Below are positions 1 to 12,921 of a stretch of DNA of 64,000 nucleotides, piece by piece. Positions within the stretch are counted from its first letter, which is position 1. Each line of letters begins with the position of its first letter. The notes below the pieces were generated by a model. The model saw only the letters and a program-made list of their open reading frames with translations. It had not been told where the DNA came from and ran no database searches. Position numbers and translations under genes: made by a program. The stretch is from Paracidovorax wautersii (GTDB taxonomy: Bacteria > Pseudomonadota > Gammaproteobacteria > Burkholderiales > Burkholderiaceae_C): assembly GCA_009912175.1 (NCBI GenBank), contig WNDQ01000003.1, positions 47,858-111,857 on the forward strand. Direction: 5' to 3'.

Positions 1-141
1 GTCGGCGAGTGCGTAGGGTGTATTCAGCAGAAGTTAGATAACAAATTCAAAAAAAGATTACAAAATTATCAAAAAAAAAAAAAACAAATGAACGCACCTG
101 AAAACCCAGTACCCCACCGCCCTTTTAGAATCGTCGCCTTT

Positions 142-182
142 GGGGGGGGGGCGCCCCCCCCCCCCCCCCCGGGGGGGGGGGG
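142..182. repeat. Low-complexity G/C tract at the left edge
   Basis: A run of 10 G (142-151), then CG, 17 C (154-170) and 12 G (171-182) forms a self-complementary homopolymer block. A 14-A run lies at 71-84, and bases 1-90 are far richer in A/T than the rest of the window. No gene is visible in 1-211. It may be an assembly or contig-edge artefact; I see no biological role. Confidence 0.8.
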
Positions 183-211
183 CGAGCCGAAAAAGAAAGG
201 TCGAGACGCCA

Positions 212-869
212 ATGGCAGATATCCCGGACGTGGGCGATGCGCAGTCCATGGAGCGCGTGCTGCGCGAGCGCATCAGTGCGCGAACCCTCCCGCCGGGCAG
301 CAAGCTCAAGGAAATGGAACTGGCCGCCGAGTTCAGCGTCTCGCGCGCCCAGGTGCGCGAGGTCTTCGCCACGCTGGCGCTGCGCGGCCTGATCGAGCGC
401 ATCCCCAACAAGGGCGCGGTGGTCGCGCGGCTCAGCGACGAGCAGGTCGCCGAGCTGTTCGCCGTGCGCGAGGTGCTCGAAGGCATGTGCGCGCGGCTAG
501 CCGCGCAGAACAGCCAGCCTTCGGACTGGGACACCCACGCGCGCGTCCGAGGAGGAAATGCCGGCCCTGCTGGCGCAAGGCGACTTCGTTGGTTTCCTGG
601 CTCGTTACGAGGCCTTCCGGCAGGACATCATCCTGCGCGCGCGCAATGCTACCTTGGCCGAGATGCTCGACAGCATCGGCGACAAGGTCCGCTACCTGGC
701 GCGCCGCATCATCATCCTGCCCGGCCGCGGCGAACAGGCACTGCAGGAGCACCGCGCGGTGCTCGCCGCCCTGCAGGCCGGCGATGCCGCCGCCGCCGAG
801 CGGCTGCGCATGGCCAATATGCGCAGCGGCTTCGATTGGTTCCAGCGCTACCGCGATTTCATCCTGTAG
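212..869 (+). pseudogene. GntR-family regulator (FCD type), frameshifted
   Basis: The N-terminal part from ATG 212 is a typical GntR winged helix-turn-helix (LREVFATLALRGLIER-like recognition region, then IPNKGAVVARL), followed by the first FCD helices (FAVREVLEGMCARLAAQ). Near 531-545 the reading frame moves by +1. The rest of the FCD domain, from about EEEMPALLAQGDF to the stop at 867-869, is intact in the other frame, including RIIILPGR and an EHRAVLAAL helix. The sum is about 218 residues, normal for the family. The break lies in a GC-alternating stretch, so it may be a sequencing error. It converges on the ABC operon at 915, and its target is unknown. Confidence 0.75.
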
Positions 870-914
870 CTTGCCCCTGGCGCCTGTTCTCGGCGCGGTG
901 GCGCCTGCGCCGGC

Positions 915-2558
<1,644 letters not shown>

Positions 2559-2582
2559 GACGGCCAGGTCGAAGAAACAGGC

Positions 2583-4340
<1,758 letters not shown>

Positions 4341-4355
4341 CTTGGGGTTCCTGGC

Positions 4356-5264
4356 TCAACGCGTGCCGCGCAGGCGCGGATTGAAGGCGTCGTTGAGCGC
4401 ATTGCCCAGCAGGTTGAGCGCCAGCACCGACAGGATGATGGCGCAGCCCGGCAGCGCGGTCAGGTACCAGGCGGTGCGCAGCAGCTCGCGGCCTTCGCCG
4501 ATCATGCTGCCCCACGAAACCTGGTTGGGGTCGCCCATGCCCAGGAAGGACAGGGCCGATTCGATCAGGATCGCGCTGGCCACCAGCACCGAACTGGTGA
4601 CGATGACGGGCGGCAGCGCGTTGGGCAGGATCTCCTGGAAGATGATGCGTGCGTCCGAAAAGCCCTGGCTGCGCGCAGCCTGCACGAATTCGGATTCGCG
4701 CAGCCAGCGGAATTCCGCCCGCACCAGCCGCGCGATCACCGGCCAGGCCGCCAGGCCGATGGCCAGCACGATGACCGAGACCGAAGGCTGGCCGATCGCC
4801 ACGATCACGATGACGAACAGAAAGGTGGGCACGGTCTGGAACAGCTCGGTCACGCGCACCAGGAAGTCGTCGACACGCCTGCCGAAGTAGCCGGCCGCCG
4901 CGCCCACGGCAATGCCGATGCCCACGCTGATGAAGGCCGCCACTGCGCCCACCGCCAGCGACACGCGCGCACCGTGCGCCAGGCCCGCCGCCACGTTGCG
5001 GCCCAATGAATCCGTGCCCAGCAGCACCTCGGCCTGCGTGAAGGGCCAGACCAGCGGCTCGGCCACCATGTCCAGCGGATCGCCCGGGAACAGCACGCCG
5101 GCCAGCAAGGCGACGGCGATGATCGCCCCCAGGATGAACAGACCGGCCAGGCCGGAGGGATTGCGCAGGAACACCTGCCACGACTCGGACAGCACGCGCG
5201 GTTGCGCCGTGGCCGGCGCTGCTGCGGCGGGCACGGGTGAGAAGAACGGAAGGCTCAGTTTCAT
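4356..5264 (-). CDS. ABC transporter permease, DppC type (system A)
   Basis: An inner-membrane permease of the BPD_transp_1 family, 302 residues, with an N-terminal OppC_N-like segment (FLRNPSGLAGLFILGAIIAVALL) and about six membrane helices. The cytoplasmic EAA-type loop is seen around EFVQAARSQGFSDARIIFQEILPN. It pairs with the DppB-type permease at 5290 and lies 15 nt before the fused ATPase gene in the same transcript. Confidence 0.92.
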   Translation of the reverse strand: MKLSLPFFSPVPAAAAPATAQPRVLSESWQVFLRNPSGLAGLFILGAIIAVALLAGVLFPGDPLDMVAEPLVWPFTQAEVLLGTDSLGRNVAAGLAHGARVSLAVGAVAAFISVGIGIAVGAAAGYFGRRVDDFLVRVTELFQTVPTFLFVIVIVAIGQPSVSVIVLAIGLAAWPVIARLVRAEFRWLRESEFVQAARSQGFSDARIIFQEILPNALPPVIVTSSVLVASAILIESALSFLGMGDPNQVSWGSMIGEGRELLRTAWYLTALPGCAIILSVLALNLLGNALNDAFNPRLRGTR

Positions 5265-5289
5265 GTCGGCTCGAAAAAATCAAAGAAGC

Positions 5290-6282
5290 TCAACGCACCT
5301 GGATGCGTGGGTCCAGCCAGGCGTGCAGCAGATCGACCAGCATGTTGGCCAGGATCACCAGCAGCGACGACAGGAACAGGATGCCCAGCAGCGTGGTGTA
5401 GTCGCGCGCCAGCACCGATTCGAGCGCCAGCCGGCCCAGGCCGGGCCAGCTGAAGACGACCTCGACCACGACCGAGCCGCCCAGCAGCGTGCCGAAGTGC
5501 ATGCCCGCCACCGTGGTGACCGGGATCAGCGCGTTGCGCAGCACGTGGTGCAGCGTGACCTTGAGCGGCGCCAGCCCCTTGGCCTGCGCGGTGCGCACGT
5601 GGTCCTGGCGGCTGACTTCCAGCATGGACGCGCGCGTCAGGCGCGAGAAGATGGCGATGAAGAAGCCCGACATGGCCAGCGCCGGCAGCACCAGGTGCGC
5701 CGCGGCGTCACGCAGGTAGGCCCAGCCGTGCAGGTCGGCGCCTATCGTCACGTTGCCGCCCGTGGGCAGCCAGCCCAGCTTGACGGCGAACAGCACGATG
5801 GCCATCAGCCCCAGCCAGAAACCCGGCGTGGAATACAGCACCAGCGCCAGCACCGACAGCACACGGTCGACCCAGCGGCCGACGTTCGTGGCCATGAGGC
5901 TGCCCAGCACGATGCCGATCAGTAGCGCCAGGCCCAGCGCCGTGATCATCAGCAGCATCGTCGCGCCCAGGCGGCCACCAATCAGCTCCAGCACCGGCAC
6001 GTTGTGGCGCGGCGAAACACCCAGGCTGAAGTTGGCGAGGTTGCTCAGGTAGGCCCCGAGCTGGTGCAGCACCGGCAGGTCCAGCCCGAAGTGCGTGCGC
6101 AGTTGTGCCATGGTCTCGGCCGTGGCCGAACCGGACTCGGCCGCGATCACGTCGGCCGCGTCGCCCGGCACAAGCTGCATCAGGAAGAAGTTGAGGATGA
6201 TCACCCCGATCACGGTCGGCACGGCCTGCCAGGCGGTGCGTTTGAACGTGAGGGCGAGTCGGCGGGCGGTCTGCTGGGTCAT
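5290..6282 (-). CDS. ABC transporter permease, DppB type (system A)
   Basis: An inner-membrane permease of 330 residues with the usual DppB layout: a first helix near VPTVIGVIILNFFLMQLVPGD, a periplasmic loop with the HFGLDLPV motif, then five more helices. The EAA loop (DHVRTAQAKGLAPLKVTLHHVLRN) contacts the ATPase. It sits between SBP2 and the DppC-type gene, with gaps of 16 and 25 nt, so all are probably co-transcribed. Confidence 0.92.
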   Translation of the reverse strand: MTQQTARRLALTFKRTAWQAVPTVIGVIILNFFLMQLVPGDAADVIAAESGSATAETMAQLRTHFGLDLPVLHQLGAYLSNLANFSLGVSPRHNVPVLELIGGRLGATMLLMITALGLALLIGIVLGSLMATNVGRWVDRVLSVLALVLYSTPGFWLGLMAIVLFAVKLGWLPTGGNVTIGADLHGWAYLRDAAAHLVLPALAMSGFFIAIFSRLTRASMLEVSRQDHVRTAQAKGLAPLKVTLHHVLRNALIPVTTVAGMHFGTLLGGSVVVEVVFSWPGLGRLALESVLARDYTTLLGILFLSSLLVILANMLVDLLHAWLDPRIQVR

Positions 6283-6298
6283 GGGATGGGACTCGGGC

Positions 6299-7879
6299 TC
6301 AGGGCGCCGGAGCGATGGTCACGTCGGCGAAGCTGCCGCGGATGCCCTCGCCGCCGGGCGCGTAGTCCTTGATGCGGCGGTTGGCGACGGTGATGGTCGG
6401 GTTGGCGCCGATCTCGATGGACGGCACGTCGGCGTGCACCACCTTCTGGAAATCGGAGAACAGCTGTTTGCGCCGCGCCGCGTCGGGCTCGACGGCGGCG
6501 GCTTCGAGCAGGCGGTCGGCCTCGGGACTCACGTAGTGCGGCGCGTTGGAGGGCAGGCCGATCTTGAAGTTCTTGGACCAGAAGATGCGCTGCACGCCCA
6601 GGGTCGGGTCAAAGAGGTTGGTCATGTTCTCGACCACGATGTCGAAGGCCCGGTCGGTGTAGGCCTTGGTCACGTAGGTGCCGAAGTCGTAGCTCTGCAC
6701 CTCGGCCTTGATGCCGATGCGGCCCAGCGCCTGGCGCACGTAGTCGGCCGCGCGCCGGTCAACGAAGGGGTTGTAGAGCAGGCGCACGGCAAAGCGCGTG
6801 CCGTCGGCGCGGCGCGGGTAGCCGGCGGCGTCCAGTCCGGCCTCGGCGGCCTTGATGTCGAAGCCGTAGGGCTGGATCGACGCGTCATGGAAGGGGTTGG
6901 CCTTGCCGATGGGACTGGCCGAAGGCGTGCCCAGCCCGTACCAGACACTCTTGATCAGGCCCGCGACGTTGACCGACTGGGCCACGGCCAGACGCACGGC
7001 GCGGTCCTTGAACTCGGGCGTGTCCAAATTGAAATAGATCTGCACGTGGTTGCCGACATAGGGCCAGTCGCGCGTGTCGACCTCGACGTTCGGCAGCTTG
7101 CGGAAACGTTCGACGTCGGCCAGCGGAATGGCCTGGCTGCCCAGCAGCACCTCACCCGATTCGAGCGCCGCCGCGCGCGCGGCGGCGTCGGGGATGAATC
7201 GCACCACCACCTGCTGCACGGCCGGCTTGGGCGCGCCCCAGTAGTCGGGATTGCGTTCGAGCCGCACGAAGCTGCCGCGCACCCATTCCTTGAAGACAAA
7301 AGGCCCGGTGCCCACCGGCTTGCTGTTGTAGGGGTTGGCGGCCACGTCGGTGCCTTCGTACAGGTGGCGCGGCACGATGGGTGATTCAGCCGAAGCCAGC
7401 GCCGTCAGCAGGTAGGGCGCGGGCTTGGACAGCTCCAGCTCGACGCGGTCGGGCGCGGGCGCCTTGATGGCCGTGACGTTGGCGAAGGTCACGCGGCCGC
7501 GCGGGTGCGCCTGCTTGAGCGTCTGGATCGAATACACCACGTTGGCCGACGTGAAGGGCTGGCCGTCGTGCCACTTCACGCCCTGGCGCAGCTTGAAGCT
7601 GTAGCGCAGGCCGTCGGGGCTGACCGTCCATTCGGTGGCCAGCAGCGGCCTGGGCTGGAGCTGGCGGTCATAGGTGAGCAGGCCTTCGACGACCTTGGGG
7701 CCGATTTCGGTGTTGCCGCCCGCGGTGGTCACCAAGGGCACCAGCGACGAGGGCTCGGGGTCCACCACCCAGGTCAGGGCCTGGCCCGACTGCTGGGCCA
7801 GGGCGAGGTGGGGCAGCAGCGCCGCGGCGGCCGAAGCCAGGACGGCAAGAACGCGCCGCAGGGGCGAAATCGAAAACAT
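6299..7879 (-). CDS. ABC transporter family-5 substrate-binding protein (system A, SBP2)
   Basis: A periplasmic receptor of the SBP_bac_5 family, first gene of the system A operon. The longer open frame could begin at 7948, but the methionine at 7879 directly precedes a classic Sec signal peptide (SPLRRVLAVLASAAAALLPHLALAQQ-like), so I chose it (526 residues). It contains GVKWHDGQPFTSANVVYS and VGTGPFVFKEWVRGS, shared almost word for word with SBP1. The divergent gene at 8069 encodes a third paralogue. Confidence 0.9.
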   Translation of the reverse strand: MFSISPLRRVLAVLASAAAALLPHLALAQQSGQALTWVVDPEPSSLVPLVTTAGGNTEIGPKVVEGLLTYDRQLQPRPLLATEWTVSPDGLRYSFKLRQGVKWHDGQPFTSANVVYSIQTLKQAHPRGRVTFANVTAIKAPAPDRVELELSKPAPYLLTALASAESPIVPRHLYEGTDVAANPYNSKPVGTGPFVFKEWVRGSFVRLERNPDYWGAPKPAVQQVVVRFIPDAAARAAALESGEVLLGSQAIPLADVERFRKLPNVEVDTRDWPYVGNHVQIYFNLDTPEFKDRAVRLAVAQSVNVAGLIKSVWYGLGTPSASPIGKANPFHDASIQPYGFDIKAAEAGLDAAGYPRRADGTRFAVRLLYNPFVDRRAADYVRQALGRIGIKAEVQSYDFGTYVTKAYTDRAFDIVVENMTNLFDPTLGVQRIFWSKNFKIGLPSNAPHYVSPEADRLLEAAAVEPDAARRKQLFSDFQKVVHADVPSIEIGANPTITVANRRIKDYAPGGEGIRGSFADVTIAPAP

Positions 7880-7947
7880 GAGCACAGGCGCGGGCAAGGT
7901 TGAAAACAACCATCTTAGAAAGCCGGCCACCCTGGGCGCAACGAACA

Positions 7948-7971
7948 AAACGGCATGAACTTAGGCCGTTT
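7948..7971. promoter_or_regulatory. Dyad in the divergent SBP2/SBP3 promoter region
   Basis: AAACGGC and GCCGTTT form a 7-bp inverted repeat separated by 10 nt, in the 189-bp gap between two divergently transcribed binding-protein genes. An operator for a regulator of both genes is possible. No obvious sigma-70 promoter is visible beside it. Confidence 0.3.
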
Positions 7972-8068
7972 GCGTCATCTATGCATATGGATTTTTCGAG
8001 GGAGCCGTTGGCGCGCCCCGTCCATAGCATAGCTAGTTTTCTGACCCGACGCGCTACCGCCGATTGCC

Positions 8069-9655
8069 ATGACCCTGACCCGACGCCACCTTTTGCAGGC
8101 CCTGCCCGCCGCCCTGGCCGGCAGCGCCGCCGTGCCTGCCCTGTACGCCCAGCCGGCCCCGTCCGAGGCCGGCACGCTGATCATCGGCACCACCACCGAG
8201 CCCTCGCTGCTGACCAGCGCGCTGACCACGGCCGGGCCCACACAACTGGTCTCGGGCAAACTCTTCGACGGCCTGCTGGCCTATGCCGAGGACGGCACGC
8301 CCCGGCCCGAACTGGCCACCAGCTGGAACGTGAGCGCGGACGGCCTGACGATCACCTTCAAGCTGCGCGACGGCGTGAAGTGGCACGACGGCCAGCCCTT
8401 CAGCTCGGCCGACGTGGCCTATTCCGTGCTGGAGATCTGGAAAAAACTGCACGCGCGTGGCCGCGCCATCTTCGCCAACGTCGAGGCGGTGCTCACACCC
8501 GACGCGCAGACCGCCGTGCTCAGGCTTTCCAAGCCGGCGCCCTACATCCTGAACGCGCTGTCGGCGGTCGAGTCGCAGGTGCTGCCGCGCCACCTGTACG
8601 CCGGCACCGACGTGCTCGCCAACCCGCGCAACAACGCGCCGGTGGGCACCGGCCCCTTCAAGTTCGGCGCCTGGTCGCGCGGGCGCGACATCACGCTGGT
8701 GCGCAACGACGCCTACTGGGGCGGGCGCGCGCAGCTCGAACGCATCATCGTGCTACTCAAGCCCGACGCGCAGGCGCTGGCCTCCAGCCTGGAAGCGGGC
8801 GACATCCACCTGACCGAGGACCTGTCGCCGGCCGACGTCAAACGCCTGGCGGACAACCCGGCCATTGCCGTGTCTGTCTCGGACTCGCCCTTCGTGCTCA
8901 CCAACGCCTACATCGAGTTCAACCAGGACCGCCCCGCGCTGCGCAACCCGCTGCTGCGCCAGGCCATCGCCCACGCCGTCGACCGCGACTTCCTGGTGCG
9001 CAACGTGTGGCACGGCTACGCGCAGGCGGCCGACTCGCCCATCCCGCGCAGCCTGCCGGCCTTCTACGCGCCCGACCCGACCCTGCCCAAGTTCGACCTG
9101 CAGCGCGCCGAGGCCCTGCTTGACCAGGCCGGCCTGCCGCGCGACGCGCAGGGCGTGCGGCTCACGCTCAACGCCGACCCCTACACCGCGCCCGCCGCCG
9201 TGCAGACCGCGCGCTACCTGCGCGCCAACCTGGCGCGGCTGGGCATCCAGCTCAACGTGCGCGGGCAGGACACGGCGCAGTTCATCAACCGCATCTACAC
9301 CCAGCGCGATTTCGACCTGCTCATCTACATCGCCAACCCCGGCCCCGACCCGGTGATCGGCCTGCAGCGCTTTTTCTGGTCCAAGAACTTTCAGCCCGGC
9401 GTGCCCTTTTCCAACGGCGCGCACTACGACAACCCCGACGTCGACCGCCTGCTCGAACAGGCCCAGGTCGAGACCGACGCCGCGCGCCGCAAGGCCCTCT
9501 ACACCCAGTTCCAGCAGTTGGTGGCGCAAGACCGCGTGACCCAGACACTGGCCTGGGTCAGCCGCTCCCTGGTCGCACGGCGCAGCCTCACGGGCTTCAT
9601 CAACAGCGCCGATGGCATCCGGGGCAACTTTCTGCGGGCACGGCTGGCGGCCTGA
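8069..9655 (+). CDS. ABC transporter family-5 substrate-binding protein (system A, SBP3)
   Basis: A periplasmic receptor, 528 residues, with a Tat-like N-terminus (TRRHLLQAL, then an alanine-rich core ending PALYAQ). It has the family motif GVKWHDGQPFSSADVAYS and VGTGPFKFGAWSRG. It is divergent from, and paralogous to, SBP2 at 6299 and SBP1 at 915. No permease or ATPase follows it, so it probably feeds system A. A separate promoter would allow a different ligand to be recruited under different control. Confidence 0.88.
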   Translation: MTLTRRHLLQALPAALAGSAAVPALYAQPAPSEAGTLIIGTTTEPSLLTSALTTAGPTQLVSGKLFDGLLAYAEDGTPRPELATSWNVSADGLTITFKLRDGVKWHDGQPFSSADVAYSVLEIWKKLHARGRAIFANVEAVLTPDAQTAVLRLSKPAPYILNALSAVESQVLPRHLYAGTDVLANPRNNAPVGTGPFKFGAWSRGRDITLVRNDAYWGGRAQLERIIVLLKPDAQALASSLEAGDIHLTEDLSPADVKRLADNPAIAVSVSDSPFVLTNAYIEFNQDRPALRNPLLRQAIAHAVDRDFLVRNVWHGYAQAADSPIPRSLPAFYAPDPTLPKFDLQRAEALLDQAGLPRDAQGVRLTLNADPYTAPAAVQTARYLRANLARLGIQLNVRGQDTAQFINRIYTQRDFDLLIYIANPGPDPVIGLQRFFWSKNFQPGVPFSNGAHYDNPDVDRLLEQAQVETDAARRKALYTQFQQLVAQDRVTQTLAWVSRSLVARRSLTGFINSADGIRGNFLRARLAA

Positions 9656-9660
9656 GCCGC

Positions 9661-9694
9661 CCGATCACCGCTCGCCCGCGTGGCGAGGAATCGG
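9661..9694. terminator. Hairpin between convergent genes
   Basis: A two-part stem, CCGAT...ATCGG outside and CTCGCC/GGCGAG inside with loop CGCGT, lies just after SBP3 and before the end of the convergent MFS gene. There is no U-tract, so it is at best a weak intrinsic terminator. Confidence 0.35.
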
Positions 9695-9748
9695 TGCGCG
9701 GCGGGATGCCCTTGTCAGGCGGCGGCTGCGGGTGGGCGCACGCTCGGG

Positions 9749-11020
9749 TCATGGCTCGGGGTGCACGGTCAGCGGCGGCCATTCGCGCGCCTTGCCGCGG
9801 GGCTCGCGCACACCGAACAGCACCAGCGCCAGGCCCGCCAGCAATGCCGCCAGCGCCAGTTGCGGAATCAGCACGATACCCCATTGCTGCGCCACAACGC
9901 CCGCCAGCGCGGGTGCCAGCGCGCCGCCCAGAATCTCGCCCATGCCCACCACCACACCGGTGGCCGAGGTCGCCAGCCCGGCCGGCACCGCGGCACTGGT
10001 CAGCGGCCCGAGGTTGATCGCGATCGCGCCCGAGGTCGACCCCAGCGCAACGAACAGCAGGATGAACAGCACCACGGGCTGCGCGCCCGTGACGGTGAAC
10101 AGCCCCAGCGTTCCGATACCCACGGCCAGCGCCACCAGCAGTGCAGGCTTGCGGCCCACGCGGTCCGAAAACGCCGGCACCACCACCATGCCCACCAGGC
10201 TGCCCAGGCCTTGGCCGGCCATCACCACGCCCATGGCGTCCAGGGACAAGCCGAGGTGGTCGGTCAGATAGCTGGGCAGAAAGGTCGCGAGCGTGATCAG
10301 GCCGCTTAAGTAGCACACCATGCACAGCCCCGCGACGATCACCGCCGGATAACGCAATGCCGCGCGCGCGCCAGGCGGGCGCACCGCCGCCAGCTGCGCC
10401 GCAGGCCTGTCATTGCGCAGCACACGCGCCATCATCACGGCCAGAATCAGTCCGGGGATGCCCACCACGGCGAACACCCAGTGCCAGCTCGGCAGCACCT
10501 TCAGCAAACCCACAGCGATCAAGGGCCCCAGGCCCAGGCCGACCAGCGGCTGCGCCATCTGCTGGATGCCCACGTTCAGGCCGATGCGCGAGGGCTTGGA
10601 GACGACGACGGTGGCCACCACCGATGCCGGCGTGTAGGCACCCTCGGCCAGCCCCATCAAGGCACGGATCAGCAGCACGCTCAGCAGCCCGACCGCCAGG
10701 CCGCTGGTGGCGACCAGCAGCGAAAAGGCCAGCAGCGCCGGAACCAGCACATTCTTGCGGCCGATGCGGTCGGCCAAGCCGCCCGATAGCAGGGCTGCCG
10801 CACCCCAGGCCAGCGCCAGCGAGGCCGAGATCAGGCCCATGTCCTGGTAGCCCAGACCCAGGTCTTTCTGCATCACCGGAAACAGGGGATTGATGATGAA
10901 GCGGTCCAGGCCGACCAGGCCGTAGCCGATGGTCAGCAGGCCAACGGCCTTGAGTTCGTACCGCGTGTCCCAGGGGGCGGCGCGGTCGCCGGGTGCGGCG
11001 GGTGGTGTGGGCAGAGTCAT
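9749..11020 (-). CDS. MFS transporter
   Basis: A major facilitator superfamily permease of 423 residues with about 12 membrane helices. The loop 2-3 signature GGLADRIGRK is present, with a degenerate repeat DRVGRKPALLV at loop 8-9. The start at 11020 is chosen because membrane helix 1 follows about 30 residues later; the open frame upstream is a shadow of the NTF2-like gene. It lies downstream of the dehydrogenase genes of an aromatic cluster, so uptake of an aromatic acid or related substrate is a reasonable inference. The substrate is not shown by the sequence. Confidence 0.85.
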   Translation of the reverse strand: MTLPTPPAAPGDRAAPWDTRYELKAVGLLTIGYGLVGLDRFIINPLFPVMQKDLGLGYQDMGLISASLALAWGAAALLSGGLADRIGRKNVLVPALLAFSLLVATSGLAVGLLSVLLIRALMGLAEGAYTPASVVATVVVSKPSRIGLNVGIQQMAQPLVGLGLGPLIAVGLLKVLPSWHWVFAVVGIPGLILAVMMARVLRNDRPAAQLAAVRPPGARAALRYPAVIVAGLCMVCYLSGLITLATFLPSYLTDHLGLSLDAMGVVMAGQGLGSLVGMVVVPAFSDRVGRKPALLVALAVGIGTLGLFTVTGAQPVVLFILLFVALGSTSGAIAINLGPLTSAAVPAGLATSATGVVVGMGEILGGALAPALAGVVAQQWGIVLIPQLALAALLAGLALVLFGVREPRGKAREWPPLTVHPEP

Positions 11021-11099
11021 GATGGGGCCAGCGAAGGAAAAAAGAAGGGGCAGGCCACGATCGCCGCGGCCCGAAGACGCAACACAGCGGGGCGCGATC

Positions 11100-11708
11100 T
11101 CAGCGCTCGATCGGCTGGCCCGACAGCCAGCGCGCGCCGCGCGCATACAGGGCCTCGACCGCTGCCCCAGTGAGCATCGGCATGTCGAGCTTGACTTCGT
11201 AGCCGATGCGCCGCTGGATGTAAGCCAGGTGCCGGTAGCCCGCCGGCAGTTCGGCCAGGGCCTGTGCATCGAGCGTGAGCCGGGCGGCGGGGTCGACCGG
11301 GTCGATCCGGTCCTTCTCGTAGATGGGCTGCCGGTGCAACAGCTTCCAGCCTTCGTCCGTGCGCACCACGAAGTCGTAGAACCGGCCGGTGCAGACCACA
11401 TCGCAGACCGTGCCGTCGACGTCGCCGCGCTGGGAGATCGTCATCTTGGTCTGGGCGATCGCGCGGTCGCCGCGCACCTCGATCGCCGAGCCGCCCAGGA
11501 AGTGGAGAATGCTCACGCCCCGGCTCCAGCCTTCCCGGGTGACGCGGATGAATTCCGTGAACGGTCCCTGGAACCAGGTCGCCATCATCACGCCGTCGGG
11601 GTGCCAGACCGAGGCGAAACGCGCCCAGTCGCCAGCGTCGCGCCAGACGGCCCAGCGCTCGAGGAGCTGGCGGATCTCGAGTTCGCCCGTGAGGGAAGTC
11701 AAAGCCAT
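11100..11708 (-). CDS. NTF2-like (SnoaL-like) protein
   Basis: A 202-residue protein whose first half (LEIRQLLERWAVWRDAGDWARFASVWHPDG) is typical of the cone-shaped NTF2/SnoaL fold. Ring-hydroxylating dioxygenase small subunits and many small isomerases or hydratases share this fold. The start at 11708 is taken because GGAGACAACG precedes it; upstream codons have no such signal. It is in the same orientation as the ADH, SDR and MFS genes. Its reaction is unknown, but its place suggests a role with ring or side-chain intermediates. Confidence 0.7.
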   Translation of the reverse strand: MALTSLTGELEIRQLLERWAVWRDAGDWARFASVWHPDGVMMATWFQGPFTEFIRVTREGWSRGVSILHFLGGSAIEVRGDRAIAQTKMTISQRGDVDGTVCDVVCTGRFYDFVVRTDEGWKLLHRQPIYEKDRIDPVDPAARLTLDAQALAELPAGYRHLAYIQRRIGYEVKLDMPMLTGAAVEALYARGARWLSGQPIER

Positions 11709-11781
11709 GCGTTGTCTCCTGGAACAGCCCTGTTGCGGGCTTGTTGGTCTTTGAAAAAACAAGAGGCCGCAGCGACGGGCG

Positions 11782-12882
11782 CTACCCCTCGGGCATCAGC
11801 AGGACCGGCTTGATGGTCCGGCCCGAAATGGTGTCGTCCCATGCGCGCGCGATGTCGGCGAACGGGTAGGTCTGGATCAGGCGATCGAATGGAAAACGGC
11901 CCTGCCGCCAATACTCGACGAGTGTCGGAATGAAGGTCTGCGGGTTGGCCGAGCCGCCGATGATGCCCTGCAGCTTGCGGCCGCCCGCGAGCAGATAGCC
12001 AACGTCCACGGACCAGGCGCCGTGGGGCGCGACGGCGATGCCGCAACTGCCTTCCGGGCCGAGGCAGGCGACGGCCGAGGCGTACACGCTCGGGTGGTCG
12101 GCCGTGACGAAGGAGAAATCGAAACCGTCCGGCAAGATGGCGCGCAGCGCCTCGTCGCCACCCTCGCGCGGGTTGACCGTGTCGGTGGCGCCAAGCTCAC
12201 CGGCCAGTGCCAGGCGATCCGCGTTCAGGTCCACCGCGACGATGCGCGAGGCGCCCGCGATGCGGGCCCCCATGATGGCGGCCAGCCCCACGCCACCGGT
12301 TCCAAAGACGACCACCGACTGCCCGGGTCGCACCTTGAAGGCCTCGATGATCGAGCCGGCGCCGGTGATCATGCCGCATGCGAGCGGGCCCAGCAGGTGC
12401 AGCGGCAGGTCCTTGGGCACCGCGACCGCCGTGCGCGCAGAGGCCAGCGCGTGGGTGGCGAACGAGGACTGCCCGAAGAAGGCGCCCGCCAGGCGCTCGC
12501 CGTTCTGCGACAGCGGCGAACTGCCGTCCAGCCGCTGCCCGCCGAACGCCGCGGGCATGGCCTGCCGGCAATAGGTTGGACGCGCCGCGCGGCAGCTCGG
12601 GCAGGCGCCGCACGATCCGCCGGACAGCACCACGTGGTCGCCCACCTTCAGCGTCGTCACTCCGGCGCCGACGGCCTCCACCACCCCCGCGCCCTCGTGG
12701 CCCAGCACGATGGGTTTGGGCACAGGGACGCCGCGGCCGGCATGGCTGTTGATGTCGGTGTGGCAGATCCCGGTGGCAACGACGCGCACCAGGATCTCGT
12801 CGCCCCGGGGCGGCTCCAGATCGACGGGCTCCAGCCTCGGAACCGGACTGTCGGGGCGCGATACGGCGGCCATGATCCTCAT
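11782..12882 (-). CDS. Zinc-dependent alcohol dehydrogenase, aryl-alcohol type
   Basis: A medium-chain dehydrogenase of 366 residues. Catalytic-zinc ligands are visible in GICHTD and GHEGAGVVE, and the structural-zinc site is CGACPSC followed by a fourth Cys seven residues later. The Rossmann motif is VFGTGGVGLAAI. It most resembles the benzyl/aryl-alcohol dehydrogenase branch, which oxidises aromatic primary alcohols to aldehydes with NAD. It lies 39 nt after the SDR gene in the same direction and is probably in one transcript with the SDR, NTF2-like and MFS genes. Confidence 0.88.
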   Translation of the reverse strand: MRIMAAVSRPDSPVPRLEPVDLEPPRGDEILVRVVATGICHTDINSHAGRGVPVPKPIVLGHEGAGVVEAVGAGVTTLKVGDHVVLSGGSCGACPSCRAARPTYCRQAMPAAFGGQRLDGSSPLSQNGERLAGAFFGQSSFATHALASARTAVAVPKDLPLHLLGPLACGMITGAGSIIEAFKVRPGQSVVVFGTGGVGLAAIMGARIAGASRIVAVDLNADRLALAGELGATDTVNPREGGDEALRAILPDGFDFSFVTADHPSVYASAVACLGPEGSCGIAVAPHGAWSVDVGYLLAGGRKLQGIIGGSANPQTFIPTLVEYWRQGRFPFDRLIQTYPFADIARAWDDTISGRTIKPVLLMPEG

Positions 12883-12921
12883 GGAAATAGTCCTTCTGTG
12901 ATGTGAAGCGAGGGCGGTGGC

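Noticed and set aside
7668-8030. A 120-codon minus-strand frame crossing the SBP2/SBP3 promoter gap
   Set aside because: It overlaps the signal-peptide region of SBP2 in another frame and has no ribosome binding site or homology.
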